A stretch of DNA of 64,000 nt from the NCBI RefSeq assembly GCF_025685605.1, contig NZ_JAGTUT010000002.1, forward strand, positions 434,001 to 498,000, in the 5' to 3' direction. Source of the DNA: Granulicella arctica. Its GTDB lineage: Bacteria; Acidobacteriota; Terriglobia; Terriglobales; Acidobacteriaceae. Of this stretch, positions 28,165 through 38,278 are shown piece after piece; the first letter of the stretch is position 1, and the number at the start of each line of letters is the position of its first letter. Both the position numbers and the translations under genes were made by a program. The notes under the pieces are model-generated. The model was not told the origin of the DNA. It saw nothing but the letters and a program-made list of their open reading frames with translations, and did not search any database.

Positions 28165-28986
28165 ATGCGGAACGTTAAGGCGGTGCGAAAGATGATCGAA
28201 AGAGCGATGAAAGCGTTTCAGCACGGGCTAGACGCTCTCTGCGACGAGAAATGGTTCCGGCTCTACGGGAACGGCCTTTGCATATCGGCGCTGGTCGTCG
28301 CCAGGTATGGTGCTGGCTTCACATGGTGGCAAGTCTTGGTTGGCTATCTGGTATACGGCATTTGGGATGCAGGCTCAGAATTGCTGCAACGCGCTAAACA
28401 GAAGGGCAAATTCCAACGGGTTCAATTCAGAATTGGCCTGACTCACCTGGGACAAGCGCTAGTTGACGCAGGCATCTATACCGAGGATGAGATCAAGCAG
28501 AACAACGGCGCGCTATGGGATTCCCTAGGACCGTACTCCAGTGGCTACATCACCTTCACCTGGCTGGAACAAGATCTGTTTTTCATGAATACCGCCAGCG
28601 TCTTTTCGGAGTTCGCAGAGCTTACGATCAGCTTGAAACCCTTTGGAAGGCGCGCCGACGAAATCGGAAACCCGCTCCGCCATTTGCCTGACTGCATCGA
28701 ATTGCGCGGTAAGGGAGACGCCTACGAACTGGTTCTAATCAAATCTGAGAACAGGCGCGGTTGGATTGACCCTGAAGGGCCTGCGGTTGCCCTAATCAAG
28801 CTCCCTTACGAATTCCTCCGCAGTCTCCAAACACAGCCGAAGCGTCACGAAAGCTTGATGGCCTATTTTGACAAACAGCGTGGCATGTTGGAGCGAGTCG
28901 GCCTGAAATACTGGGCGGACGACGAAATGTCGGACGTTTGGGACTACAAAGGGAAGTATGCAGACCTTCACTGGTGGACGTTTTAG
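28165..28986 (+). CDS. hypothetical protein with N-terminal membrane segment
   Basis: 273 residues, not recognised. One or two hydrophobic stretches (LCISALVVARYGAGFTWW and VLVGYLVYGIW) near residues 38-70 suggest membrane association; the rest is soluble, with many aromatic residues and a Trp-rich end. It lies 27 bp after the preceding unknown gene, so the two may act together as one cargo unit. The family and function are unknown. Confidence 0.55.
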   Translation: MRNVKAVRKMIERAMKAFQHGLDALCDEKWFRLYGNGLCISALVVARYGAGFTWWQVLVGYLVYGIWDAGSELLQRAKQKGKFQRVQFRIGLTHLGQALVDAGIYTEDEIKQNNGALWDSLGPYSSGYITFTWLEQDLFFMNTASVFSEFAELTISLKPFGRRADEIGNPLRHLPDCIELRGKGDAYELVLIKSENRRGWIDPEGPAVALIKLPYEFLRSLQTQPKRHESLMAYFDKQRGMLERVGLKYWADDEMSDVWDYKGKYADLHWWTF

Positions 28987-29039
28987 AGCTAATGGCAGAA
29001 AAGGCAAGGAGACGCACGAGCATGCCGAGCTTAGACCAA

Positions 29040-29648
29040 CTAAGCTGTGAGGGCCAGCAAATCCGGGCTACTCAAAATCTCAAAGCCCATCTGCCGGATG
29101 TAGACCAAGTGCGCATCCATAATGGGCTGAAAGTTGTGCGTCTCGTTTGTTGGCGAATAATGGAAGAATCCGCGCTGGCCGGTAGTCATCAAGGTCTCGT
29201 AGTCTTTAGTGAGCTTTGCATCTACATGCGCGCCGCCATCTTTATCGGCAGCCGCGAGGAGCAAGTCTTTCCGGCTTGATCGCGTTTTCCCCAGAATGTA
29301 GACAATCTGGTTCCACCAATCCGACACGGAAAACTGTGCTTTGATCGCATCCGGGCTGATCGCGGCTTTCCACGTTGTTGGGCCTCCTCCAATCATCCTG
29401 AGTCGCCCCATGCCGATTAACATTACGGCGTCAGGGTGTTGATCCGCTGAAACGGTGCTTGATAGCTTGATATTCAGTGCGTCGAGGTGCTTCAAGAGAG
29501 AAGTGGAATTCTTGGTGTCATGGATCAACACGCGGATGGCTGTGGCAATCCTAATGGCCTCGTCGGTGTAGCCCGCGTCGTAGCTCTCACAGGATCGCCG
29601 CAGAAACCCGAGTTGCCGCTCCAACTGTTTTCTGAAATCGACTTCCAC
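29040..29648 (-). CDS. hypothetical helical cargo protein
   Basis: 202 residues. The N-terminus (DFRKQLERQLGFLRRSCESYDAG, about residues 4-26) is helical, followed by EAIRIATAIRVLIHDTKNSTSLLKHL. I recall similar sequences as hypothetical proteins in scattered soil bacteria without a known function. No catalytic motif. It is 47 bp downstream of the Sel1-repeat gene on the same strand and may be co-transcribed with it. Confidence 0.55.
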   Translation of the reverse strand: MEVDFRKQLERQLGFLRRSCESYDAGYTDEAIRIATAIRVLIHDTKNSTSLLKHLDALNIKLSSTVSADQHPDAVMLIGMGRLRMIGGGPTTWKAAISPDAIKAQFSVSDWWNQIVYILGKTRSSRKDLLLAAADKDGGAHVDAKLTKDYETLMTTGQRGFFHYSPTNETHNFQPIMDAHLVYIRQMGFEILSSPDLLALTA

Positions 29649-29695
29649 AGTATCTCAACCTGCTATCAAACTTATCGAGCCGTGTGCTTCGACCA

Positions 29696-30904
29696 TCACC
29701 ACGGCAAAAGCGGCAGCATAATCTTGTCCAATCGCGAGTATCTTACAAGTCCTGGAGCGCGCAACGCCTGTCTCAATGAAAACCGCTTGAGCAGCAAAGC
29801 CAGCGTACCCGAATCAATCATCTCTTCCAGCCCGCCGATGAGCGACAGATGATATTCCAAGAGATTATGGGTGAAGTCCGCAGCATCCTCTCCCAAGACC
29901 GTACCTGCGTCTGCCAAGTCATCAATTCGTCGAATGAATGCAATTGCTATGCTTGCGCTCAAAGCTGGGACATGGCGCAAACCCTCACCATTTTCAACTG
30001 TCTTGAAATTTAGATCGAGGTTTCGATCATACCCAGCGAGAGCTATCCTAATGTTCGAGACTATCGTCACCTGCCGGATACCATGCGTTTCTGTCAGAAT
30101 TACCTCGCCGGCGGTGGGGATTTCTCTGTCAATAATCTTCAGCTTTCCAAAAACTTCCTCTCCGAGAGTCTGTTTGAGTGAGCCGATGCTCTGGCCCGCT
30201 GCGGTCTTGAAAATTTGCAACGCCGACTCCGTTGCGGTTTTTGGCTTCCAATCGGTGCCCTGACCAATCCGTTCTACTTGATCTGTTGTTAATCTTTTGG
30301 TCACCGTCTCTTGATAATGGATGGCATCAATACTTCCCGCTTTGGCTGCGAGATTAAACCAGAAGAGAGCCTCGAAAGCATCATTCTCAACCCCGATCCC
30401 ATTCATGTACCTGGTGCCCAAGTTGAGTTGGGCATCGACATCGCCTTGATCTGCTGCGAGGCTAACCCACCAAGCAGCCAAAGACTCATCCTTATCGACT
30501 CCCACGCCGTTATGAAAACAATTTGAGAGATTGATTTGGGCGTTCACGAATCCGCGCTGCGCGGCTAATCGGTACCAACGCAGAGCTTCTGGGATATCGC
30601 ATGAGATTCCCTTGCCGTCTTCATACATCACGCCAAGATTGAATTGGGCATCTGGAACGCCTTCTTCCGCCGCCGACCGGATCCAGCGCACAGCTTCGTC
30701 AAGGTCAACGGAAACGCCTTCGCCGTTATGGTACATACGCCCAAGCATGGCTTGCGCACTCGCGTTACCTTGCTTGGCGAGCGCTCGGAATTCCGTGAAC
30801 GCCTTTGCGTGGTCACCGAGCGAATACGCTTCAAGCCCGGTCGAAAGTGCGCTGCTTGCCAGATTCGGCGACCAGCGCGATAGAAAACTGGCAACTGACG
30901 GCAT
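29696..30904 (-). CDS. Sel1-repeat protein with unknown C-terminal domain
   Basis: 402 residues. At least four Sel1-like TPR units of about 36 residues (A-x-x-x-L-G-x-M-Y-x-x-G-x-G-V) cover residues about 25-210. The C-terminal 180 residues (IPTAGEVILTETHGIRQVTI and later a helical part) are unassigned. ATG 30904 is chosen over an upstream Met because GGGAGGAG precedes it. Sel1 proteins are usually interaction scaffolds; within this defence-rich cargo it could present targets to an effector (inference). Confidence 0.75.
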   Translation of the reverse strand: MPSVASFLSRWSPNLASSALSTGLEAYSLGDHAKAFTEFRALAKQGNASAQAMLGRMYHNGEGVSVDLDEAVRWIRSAAEEGVPDAQFNLGVMYEDGKGISCDIPEALRWYRLAAQRGFVNAQINLSNCFHNGVGVDKDESLAAWWVSLAADQGDVDAQLNLGTRYMNGIGVENDAFEALFWFNLAAKAGSIDAIHYQETVTKRLTTDQVERIGQGTDWKPKTATESALQIFKTAAGQSIGSLKQTLGEEVFGKLKIIDREIPTAGEVILTETHGIRQVTIVSNIRIALAGYDRNLDLNFKTVENGEGLRHVPALSASIAIAFIRRIDDLADAGTVLGEDAADFTHNLLEYHLSLIGGLEEMIDSGTLALLLKRFSLRQALRAPGLVRYSRLDKIMLPLLPW

Positions 30905-30954
30905 TGCTCCTCCCTCATCCCAAAGCTCAAGCAACCATATTACCGCCTCGCATT

Positions 30955-31160
30955 ACGCGCTCCGAAGGGAAACCTGTAAAGACTTCCGCGAGACCTTGGA
31001 CAAATCCTGGAAGTCTGCCGAAGCGCCATGACTTCTCTTCCACAATCTGCGCCGCGCTTCAACTCGCAATCTTCGTCGTCCGGGAATCACTGAAGAGATC
31101 ATCATGAGGATCGGCGGCTGGCGCACACATGGCGTCTTCGAACGTTACGCAGGCCGATAG
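30955..31160 (+). pseudogene. tyrosine-integrase C-terminal fragment
   Basis: One frame reads KDFRETLDKSWKSAEAP; a shifted frame reads LFHNLRRASTRNLRRPGI, TEEIIMRIGGWRTHGVFERY and stops at 31160. This is the box II region of phage-type integrases (H-x-L-R-R ... G-G/H-x-x-x-x-V-F-x-R-Y). The rest of the gene is missing. It is unrelated in sequence to the intact integrase at 51645 and marks an earlier insertion inside the element. Confidence 0.7.
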
Positions 31161-31324
31161 CGCCGATGCACCGAAAGACGCGAAACGAGCAGAGTTGCTA
31201 GCCTTCGCAATCTCATCAAAGCCGAAGTCCCGTTGCCGTTAACCATCAATTGGTAAACGGCAGGTGAACGTATCAGGGCAACGCCGCGAGCTTTGGGACC
31301 GCTTTACCAAGGAAGATACCGCAT

Positions 31325-32296
31325 TCATCCCCCATCTCCCGATCTTTGTCGCTCAGCCTCTCTTGCAACTTCGATCTCCAAATCTGTCTTAAGGAATTTG
31401 CAAAATCCGTCGAGACCAGGGAATAAGGACCCTCTGTGGATGTTCACGCTTTGCAATCTCTCAAGAAACTCGATTCGCAAGTTCTCACCCACCTTAAGCT
31501 TTCTAATAACTGGTCGTTCCTGTATCGGATCTATCATCATCGAAATCAAAATCTGATCAAAGAACGGCGTACCCTCATACAGCTTCCAGAGAAAGAACCC
31601 TTGTTGAGCAGACATGCGATCATTGGCTTGCGGCGGCTCGATTTTGACGACTAGAGGTGCGCCACGTTGTTCAAGCAAGCCACTCAAATATGCATTTCGT
31701 TCCTTCGGGTCTATTGATTCGAGGTGCTTCTGCCTTTTCGTCTCCAGCCAATCTAGGTCGATCGCCCAAATGGCTGAGTACCCGTTATCCCTCTCTCCTT
31801 TCTCTTCTACTGCAAAGTAGAGAGCGACATATGGCGACGAGGTCCAATCGAGAAGGCGAGTAGGCGTACCGTAGTGCTGCATCAACGCGAACCAACTGGC
31901 TATGTCATCGACAGGCGGAGTATGAGGAACGAACTGGTGAGCTTGTTGCCTAAAACGAAAGAGCAACTTGTTCTCTACGCTCCGGCGGTCGAGGTGACTG
32001 TGACCACTGGGCGTGCTAACTCTTACCTCTCGATCAAGTGAGGTTTGGAGCGTCCACGCGGATTCGCGTTGGCCACGGAAGCACCATGACCCCTGGAGTT
32101 CCCCTATCCAATCGAGAAAATCCTGCCACGATTTCGCTGTCTCAGTGCAAACGAGCTTGATAAAAAGCTCGTCGTAGGAACGCCCATACGGATCAAGGTC
32201 CTGTCTGTACTCTTCCAGCACAGTTTTCTGTTGTTGAGACCAATCCGTCGGTACTGGCATATGCGGTTCAGAACCTCTGCGGCGCTTTACCACCAC
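31325..32296 (-). CDS. FRG-domain protein
   Basis: 323 residues. The FRG domain is clear: WCFRGQRESAW (about residue 72-82) and, later, LMQHYGTPTRLLDWTSSPYVALYF (in parts: HYGTPTRLLDWT, SPYVALYFAV). The domain is named for its Phe-Arg-Gly motif and is frequent in mobile-element and defence gene sets; its biochemistry is unsettled. A start at GTG 32296 is used; ATG 32260 is an alternative with no better ribosome site. It lies 45 bp downstream of the relaxase gene on the same strand. Confidence 0.8.
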   Translation of the reverse strand: MVVKRRRGSEPHMPVPTDWSQQQKTVLEEYRQDLDPYGRSYDELFIKLVCTETAKSWQDFLDWIGELQGSWCFRGQRESAWTLQTSLDREVRVSTPSGHSHLDRRSVENKLLFRFRQQAHQFVPHTPPVDDIASWFALMQHYGTPTRLLDWTSSPYVALYFAVEEKGERDNGYSAIWAIDLDWLETKRQKHLESIDPKERNAYLSGLLEQRGAPLVVKIEPPQANDRMSAQQGFFLWKLYEGTPFFDQILISMMIDPIQERPVIRKLKVGENLRIEFLERLQSVNIHRGSLFPGLDGFCKFLKTDLEIEVAREAERQRSGDGG

Positions 32297-32341
32297 TTCA
32301 CCACTCGGCCATAATGATATCGCAGCGATACGCTGAACGCT

Positions 32342-35101
32342 TCAGAGACTCAATCCAATGTCCATGCCCTGGCTCTTTTCCTGCTTGGGAGTCTCGGCAA
32401 GCTCGCGCTGCGGCGGCTTCCGGTCGGGTGTATGGGCGCTCTGGTGCGAAACATCATGGCCCAACGCTTGCGGGAGCTTTTCTCGGTCGTTCGTGAAAAT
32501 CTGTGCATCGTGAGCGCCGCGTGAAACGGAGACATAGGCCATGCGATTGTTGAGCAGGTCTTTTGCGCCAAGCTCCGTATCTATATTAATGAGCACACGG
32601 TCTGCGGTCTGCCCCTGACTGGAGTAGCTGGTCACGGCATAGCCGTGATCCAGATGAGGGTGCCTCTGCGGATCGAGGCTCATACTGCGTTCGCTATCCA
32701 GCTTCAATCGCATCGTGCCATCCTGCGCGATTCCTTCCACGGTTCCCAATTCACGATTCGCAATCTTCATCTCATTGTTGGGCGCGGTGAACTGGATGCG
32801 GTCGCCTACAGAAAATGCCTTCTCCTGTTCTCGGTAGACAGAGACACCCATCTGGCGGCGCGGATCGTAGGTCGTCTGTTCCCCATTCGTCCGCAGAACC
32901 GTCAGCGTATTTTCCTGGGCATTTACTGAAACAACGCGAGTGTATTCACCCTTCTCAATGCCAGTCTCCTGAGAGCTACGTGAATAGCGCACGATGTCAT
33001 TCACTTGGTACTGCTGTGCCCAACCACGGTCTGCGCCGGTCATCTCCTGGCGCGGAACGAGCGTCTGCACGGAGTGTTCTTCGCGGCTTACAACGCCATG
33101 CGATTGCAGTTCGCCATGTATCCGTTGATTGATCTCTGTGCGTGAACGGTTGTCGGGCGAAACTACCAGCGTGCTTTCAGGTGACTTGGCATACTCGTGT
33201 GCAATGGCCGAGATGCGTTCCTCGTGGCCCTTTACCTCATGCACGCGGCCCTGCCGGTCGAGGCTTTCGACAGCGGCTCCCACCTGACCGTGAGCCAACT
33301 GCTCGACGGCCTGTTTCAGCTCCGGGTCGCGCTGCCGCACGATCTCCTCCAGCTTCACCGTGCGCATTCCCGCTTCCTGAAGTTGCGCGAAGGGGCGGCC
33401 CGCTTCGACGGCCTCATGCTGGCGCGTGTCGCCTACCAGCAGAACGCGGTCATTGGGATGGAGCCGTTCTACAAACTCGCGCATCTGGCGGGTAGAGGCC
33501 AGTGACGACTCATCGAGTACATACAATCGCTTCTCGCCGGTGTCCGGCTGCTGGCCTCGGGCAAGGTGACGCTGAAGTGTTGAAGTCTCCATACCGGCTT
33601 CGCCGAGCTTATAAGCCGCGCGGGATGTCGGCGCAAATCCCTCGACCGTATACCCCTGCGCCTCCGCACCTTCACGAACCACAGCCAGCGTCGTTGTCTT
33701 ACCGCCGCCGGCGACTCCATCCAATCCAACAATCTTCTCGCGGCTCACAAATATCTCATCGACCGCGCTTCGTTGCGCTGGACTCAACTCCGGGTGCCGG
33801 TCTTCCGTCGCAATCCGCAGGTAAGGCGATACGAGCATGGGATCGCCATAGCCGCGCTCATTGCCTCGCTGCATCTGGCCGACGATCTCCTTCTCCATGC
33901 GAACCATCTCGGCGGTTGTGTACTGTGGCGCGGCGCGGCCATCCGTCTGTTCAACTGCGCGGAACTCGCCTCGCATCACTCGCTGCTCAAACTCATGCCT
34001 CACCTGGCTATAGGTAGCTTGCCCCATGCTGCGATCCATCGCCGCCTGTAGGATGGCTCGCTCGTCCTGCACCGCAGAACGCTCGAAGACATGGTTACGT
34101 GAGTAGGTCACGGACTGCTGTACTGTCTTCTCGGGTTGTTGAATATGCTGTTGATCGTGTTCGCGCGCCTGCGCGACAACACGATCTGCCTGATGGCCGA
34201 ACTGTGCGGCCAGTTCGCGGTGCCGCTGCAACACCTCTTCCGGCGAATGGAGTTCCTTACTGTCCCGCGTGCGGTGGGCGGCAACCTGTGCCGCACCCGC
34301 ACCGTCTCTGCCGATCTCTTGTAGATGCTCTTTGATCTGTTCCCGGCGCGGACTCGATGCATCGAGATACTCCTGTGTGTAGCCCTTGATCTCCGGCTGA
34401 CCATGCTTGCCGCGCTCGATCTCGTAGCCCAAGCCACGCAACCGCATGGCGAGCTCCGAGCGGTACACGCCGGTCGCATACTGCTGGGACTGAAACAAGC
34501 TGCGCTCCTGGAGCGCGCGGGTCTGGCCGTTCTCGCGTTCGGTCACATTGAAGATGACAGCGTGGGTGTGGAGCTGCGGCGCGGCGTAGCCGTCCACAGG
34601 ACGGGCGGTATCATGCTCGAAGGTGGCCGCGATGAACTTGCCCGTAGTCTCCGGTGCATGGACGTTGCCGATACGCGCCTGCGTGTATCGCTCCAGTTCC
34701 CCAAGAGCGACGCGGACACTTTCACGGTGCTCCTCCCGCACACGATCATCGCCGCCCACAAGGGCGGTGAGGGAGACGGACTTCGGTGCGGAGAATGTGG
34801 CGTCCCATCCGGCGCGATGCTCCACGCTGGTGATTTCCTTGCCGTATTCGTTTTCGTAGGTTCTGGCGGGCTGATGCTTCACGAGTTGCACGCCGCTCTC
34901 AGGGTGCTGGCCTTCACTCAGACGGGCGAAGTGGTCGGAGCCTACGTCGCCACGCAGACCCCACTTCTGCGCAAGCCTGCCCTGCCACTCGCTATGCGCC
35001 TGCTGGTCGCGGCTCCAATAGTTCTGCTTTTCAGAGGTGAACTCGCGGGAATGATACGTCCGCGCCTGGCCCGCAGATAACGATTTAGAGATGGTCAACA
35101 T
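32342..35101 (-). CDS. MobF-family conjugative relaxase/helicase
   Basis: 919 residues from MLTISKSLSAGQ at 35101, the usual MobF N-terminus. The relaxase domain (1-~300) has the candidate nucleophile Tyr in ARTYHSREF (residue 16) and the metal-binding H-x-H in PQLHTHAV, near residue 180. The helicase part has a Walker A motif DGVAGGGKTTT (about 465) and a SF1B-like layout to about 870. It nicks oriT and unwinds the DNA for transfer together with the coupling protein at 36263. It is divergent from the reader-nuclease gene. Confidence 0.92.
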   Translation of the reverse strand: MLTISKSLSAGQARTYHSREFTSEKQNYWSRDQQAHSEWQGRLAQKWGLRGDVGSDHFARLSEGQHPESGVQLVKHQPARTYENEYGKEITSVEHRAGWDATFSAPKSVSLTALVGGDDRVREEHRESVRVALGELERYTQARIGNVHAPETTGKFIAATFEHDTARPVDGYAAPQLHTHAVIFNVTERENGQTRALQERSLFQSQQYATGVYRSELAMRLRGLGYEIERGKHGQPEIKGYTQEYLDASSPRREQIKEHLQEIGRDGAGAAQVAAHRTRDSKELHSPEEVLQRHRELAAQFGHQADRVVAQAREHDQQHIQQPEKTVQQSVTYSRNHVFERSAVQDERAILQAAMDRSMGQATYSQVRHEFEQRVMRGEFRAVEQTDGRAAPQYTTAEMVRMEKEIVGQMQRGNERGYGDPMLVSPYLRIATEDRHPELSPAQRSAVDEIFVSREKIVGLDGVAGGGKTTTLAVVREGAEAQGYTVEGFAPTSRAAYKLGEAGMETSTLQRHLARGQQPDTGEKRLYVLDESSLASTRQMREFVERLHPNDRVLLVGDTRQHEAVEAGRPFAQLQEAGMRTVKLEEIVRQRDPELKQAVEQLAHGQVGAAVESLDRQGRVHEVKGHEERISAIAHEYAKSPESTLVVSPDNRSRTEINQRIHGELQSHGVVSREEHSVQTLVPRQEMTGADRGWAQQYQVNDIVRYSRSSQETGIEKGEYTRVVSVNAQENTLTVLRTNGEQTTYDPRRQMGVSVYREQEKAFSVGDRIQFTAPNNEMKIANRELGTVEGIAQDGTMRLKLDSERSMSLDPQRHPHLDHGYAVTSYSSQGQTADRVLINIDTELGAKDLLNNRMAYVSVSRGAHDAQIFTNDREKLPQALGHDVSHQSAHTPDRKPPQRELAETPKQEKSQGMDIGLSL

Positions 35102-35258
35102 GCGCGTGTACTCCACAACGTGCGCGGCAGCATCTCGCTTCTGCCTGATGAGATTCTATATTCAACCTGAAAAGCGGCGGAAGTCCGCTAACATTTATCC
35201 TGCTGCCACTTTGGGGATAGCAAAGGGTATGCTACGGACAACAGTCAAAGGAAGGCCA

Positions 35259-36188
35259 ATGGAGACTTCAGGGAAATACTGGGTAGTATCCCCGAACGTT
35301 CGCTTCAATCCCAGAACCGTGAACGACTGGAGACAGGCGAGCGTGAAATGGAAGGCCGCATTCATGGGGTGGCAACCCGATGACGATCGGCACCGGCTCG
35401 GCCCGAAGTTCGCCCGTGCAATTCAGCCCGGCGACACAATTCTCATTGCCCGTCGCTTCGGAGGAGAACCCGAGACGGTAGGTTTTGGAACTGTGGTCGG
35501 AGGGTTCAAGACTCGCCTGAGCGGATTCAAACCGCACGAGCCATTCGGATCGTTACGTCAGCTTGATCCCTTTGTTCCCATGAGCAGGCCACCAGCCTCT
35601 CTGCCCATTCTGCAGGCTGTAAATCAGACGGCGGCGCTGCACCAACTCCACCCTGAATGGAACCCACAACATAAAGTCCTCTGCCGCTGGCTGGACGCAA
35701 AGCTAGCCACCGCTGCAAAAACGGAGCGTGGTAAGCCATCACAGCGTCAAACGCACGAGGTTAAGTTCGGCCCCCTTCCCAGTGATGGGCAACTCGAATA
35801 TCAGGTGAGGACTCCGGAACTGGTGAAGCAGGCAAGAAAGCGGGAAGCCGCTCTCGTCACAAGATACCGGCTCTGGATAGAGCATCAGGACCGCAAGCTA
35901 CGCATATTTCGTGTCCATCGACTCCAGTGCGATGCCTTCGAAGACGCCCGGCAGAACCTAATTGAGGCGAAATGTTCCGCGAGTAGAGAGTACATTCGGA
36001 TGGCCGTTGGCCAGTTGCTCGACTATGCATTTCAGGCACAAGACGAAATCGGCGAGTGCCATAAGGCGATCCTTGTGCCGAACAAACCCGACATGTCGCT
36101 CGTACAATGGCTCGGAACACTTGGAATCAGTGTGATTTGGGAAGATGGTTCGGTGTTCCTAGACAATGCGAATGGGCAATTCACCTAG
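35259..36188 (+). CDS. EVE-like reader fused to PD-(D/E)xK-type nuclease (probable)
   Basis: 309 residues, starting at ATG 35259 behind AAAGGAAGG. The N-terminal ~100 residues (GKYWVVSPNVRFN, GDTILIARRFGGE, VGFGTVVGG) resemble an EVE/PUA-type modified-base reader. The C-terminal half has LVTRYRLWIEHQDRKL and DAFEDARQNLIEAKCS followed by IRMAVGQLLDY, a plausible D...E-x-K nuclease core. This combination suggests a modification-dependent restriction enzyme; both domain calls are pattern-based. It sits between the relaxase (divergent) and the coupling-protein gene (convergent). Confidence 0.6.
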   Translation: METSGKYWVVSPNVRFNPRTVNDWRQASVKWKAAFMGWQPDDDRHRLGPKFARAIQPGDTILIARRFGGEPETVGFGTVVGGFKTRLSGFKPHEPFGSLRQLDPFVPMSRPPASLPILQAVNQTAALHQLHPEWNPQHKVLCRWLDAKLATAAKTERGKPSQRQTHEVKFGPLPSDGQLEYQVRTPELVKQARKREAALVTRYRLWIEHQDRKLRIFRVHRLQCDAFEDARQNLIEAKCSASREYIRMAVGQLLDYAFQAQDEIGECHKAILVPNKPDMSLVQWLGTLGISVIWEDGSVFLDNANGQFT

Positions 36189-36262
36189 CGATGAGCGGAT
36201 TGGTGCCTAGAAAGTCGACTTGTCGGAAGCCATGAACTGTTCTTGAGTCATCTATTGAAGCC

Positions 36263-38278
36263 TTACTCAATCCACTCCGATTCATCCCAGTCACGCAACT
36301 TTTCATTCCCAGCCTTCTGTCGTATAGCCCCAGGGAATACCGACTGCTTTTGGACCGGCTTCTTTGGAGACTCGTTCGGGACTGTACTCGCTGCCTGTTG
36401 AGCGTTGACCACTGCGTGCTGCACGGCAACAGAACGCGGCGATACCGATACAGTTCGCTCAATAAATCGCGGTTGCTTCGCTTTCGGTTTGAGGTATGGA
36501 AGATGAGCAGGGACGACGAGATTTCCCTGCTTGATGTAGCCATGCAAAGGCTCAAGGCCCGCGATCTCGGAAGGCATAACAAGCGGTTTGGTCGTAATCT
36601 CCATCGCGAACGACTTCTTGCTTCGCAACAATCCCATCGAACGCGACTCTTTTAGCCGCTCAACTTCGATTTCTCCGATAGCCTCCGAGATCCATTTTGC
36701 CGCGCGCGGCTCAGATGTCTTGAAGAATATCTTGGTCGCGGGCTGGGAGAGCATGGCCTCGGCGTCCTGGCCATATCGCTTCTCCAATTGACTGCGGCCC
36801 TGAAAGCCCATCACGACGGGATTGCCGTACTTGCGATTCTCAGTGACGGCGGAGTGAAGCTGAGGCAATTTGTTGAGGCTGGCGAGTTCGTCGAGAACGA
36901 ACCAGACGGGCTTGACGTTAGGAGCATCGCAATAGCCCATCATGCGCAGGATAAACAGATCAAGCCACACGGAATGCAGCGGTAGAATCTTCTCACGATA
37001 AGAGGACTGTGAAGTCAGAAAGACCCATCGCTTCCGCTCGTCATACCACTCGGCAGTGGCAAACGTCGGTCTCGTATGCTCCCACTCCGGTAACAACTCC
37101 AAACTGTCGGCAACCATATTTAGACTTGCCAGGACACCGGAACGCTGGGCAGGTGCAGCAGGATCAAGCAAAGCGGCAAGAGGTGTTCCCTTTACCGATG
37201 CTTCTATCTGCGAAGGATTCGACATCAGCCTGAGAATGTCTCTGGGTTGCGGCTTTCGCTTGAGTAGATGGGCCAGTATCCGGCGTGGGCCATCGGTGAA
37301 GAACTCTTTTTCGTAATCCTTCTCTGGCAGGAACGCCGCGGCAATGGTCATCGCAGTTTCATCGCTGGTAATCTCGTCGCCAAGGCCCCAATAGGGACAG
37401 CGTGTATCGAGAGGATTGAGGATCAAGTCGCCCCGCGCTGGCGAGTAGAACTCAGGGGTAAACTCCAGCGCCGGATCGTACACGATGGCAGTCTCTCCTC
37501 GCTCCGCAATCTGGCGAAGAATCTGCCGGATCGCCGAAGACTTACCGCTGCCGGTGTCGCCCATCAAGAGGAGGTGGCTGGCTTCGAGATTTCGAGGGAC
37601 GCGGAACGATGGACTCGCCCATCCGGGAAGGAACTTGCTGAACCGATCAAGCCATGGATTGTTCCAACGCAAGCGCAGTTGAATACCATCGGCCTTCGTC
37701 TGGCGATTCCAGCGCAGAGCGGACAGCAGCTCCGGCCCTTTCGTGCGGCGTCCGTGACGCTCTTCCTGTTTCGATTGGCCCTGAAACCATATCCGTAAGG
37801 CGAGCAGAGCGAGGATGAAAGCCACTCCCCACAAAGCAGGTTGAAGTAGAAGCCGCCAGAAGCCCTCTCCGCCATAAAATTCGGCCTGAAGATATCGTTG
37901 CAACTCGGCGGCGTTGACCCGCTCTTTCGGTCCCTGAACGAGGCTCTTCCAAGCCGCATCCCGGGCAGCAGAAGAGAGCTTCATCGGAACGGCAAGACGC
38001 TCTTGATCTGCCGAGGAACCGGACACAATATCGGCCGGGCCGGCGAGTTCTTCGGTCCGGCCGGGAGCGGTCTTGAATATCCACTGAACGTCAGTCGTTG
38101 CGCTCGGAGAATTTTTGAGGGCCGTACTGTTAAAGTATGCGTCGTAGTAATACCGCTCCAAGGGCGGCATTGTGAACGAATACCAGATGGTCAGCGGGAC
38201 GCTAAACAAAACGGGGCCGACCGCGATGAGAAACACAATCAGCCACGGAAACCGGCGCGGAAATCGCATCGGTTTCAT
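36263..38278 (-). CDS. type IV coupling protein (TraD/VirD4-like)
   Basis: 671 residues. Two N-terminal membrane helices (LIVFLIAVGPVLFSVPLTIW near residue 15-35; LLLQPALWGVAFILALLAL near 140-160) precede a RecA-like ATPase: Walker A MGDTGSGKSSAIRQ (about 241) and Walker B VWFVLDELASLNKLPQL (about 463). It links the relaxase-DNA complex to a mating channel. Its ATG overlaps the stop of the RHH gene (ATGA). No channel genes are present, so it must work with a helper system. Confidence 0.92.
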   Translation of the reverse strand: MKPMRFPRRFPWLIVFLIAVGPVLFSVPLTIWYSFTMPPLERYYYDAYFNSTALKNSPSATTDVQWIFKTAPGRTEELAGPADIVSGSSADQERLAVPMKLSSAARDAAWKSLVQGPKERVNAAELQRYLQAEFYGGEGFWRLLLQPALWGVAFILALLALRIWFQGQSKQEERHGRRTKGPELLSALRWNRQTKADGIQLRLRWNNPWLDRFSKFLPGWASPSFRVPRNLEASHLLLMGDTGSGKSSAIRQILRQIAERGETAIVYDPALEFTPEFYSPARGDLILNPLDTRCPYWGLGDEITSDETAMTIAAAFLPEKDYEKEFFTDGPRRILAHLLKRKPQPRDILRLMSNPSQIEASVKGTPLAALLDPAAPAQRSGVLASLNMVADSLELLPEWEHTRPTFATAEWYDERKRWVFLTSQSSYREKILPLHSVWLDLFILRMMGYCDAPNVKPVWFVLDELASLNKLPQLHSAVTENRKYGNPVVMGFQGRSQLEKRYGQDAEAMLSQPATKIFFKTSEPRAAKWISEAIGEIEVERLKESRSMGLLRSKKSFAMEITTKPLVMPSEIAGLEPLHGYIKQGNLVVPAHLPYLKPKAKQPRFIERTVSVSPRSVAVQHAVVNAQQAASTVPNESPKKPVQKQSVFPGAIRQKAGNEKLRDWDESEWIE

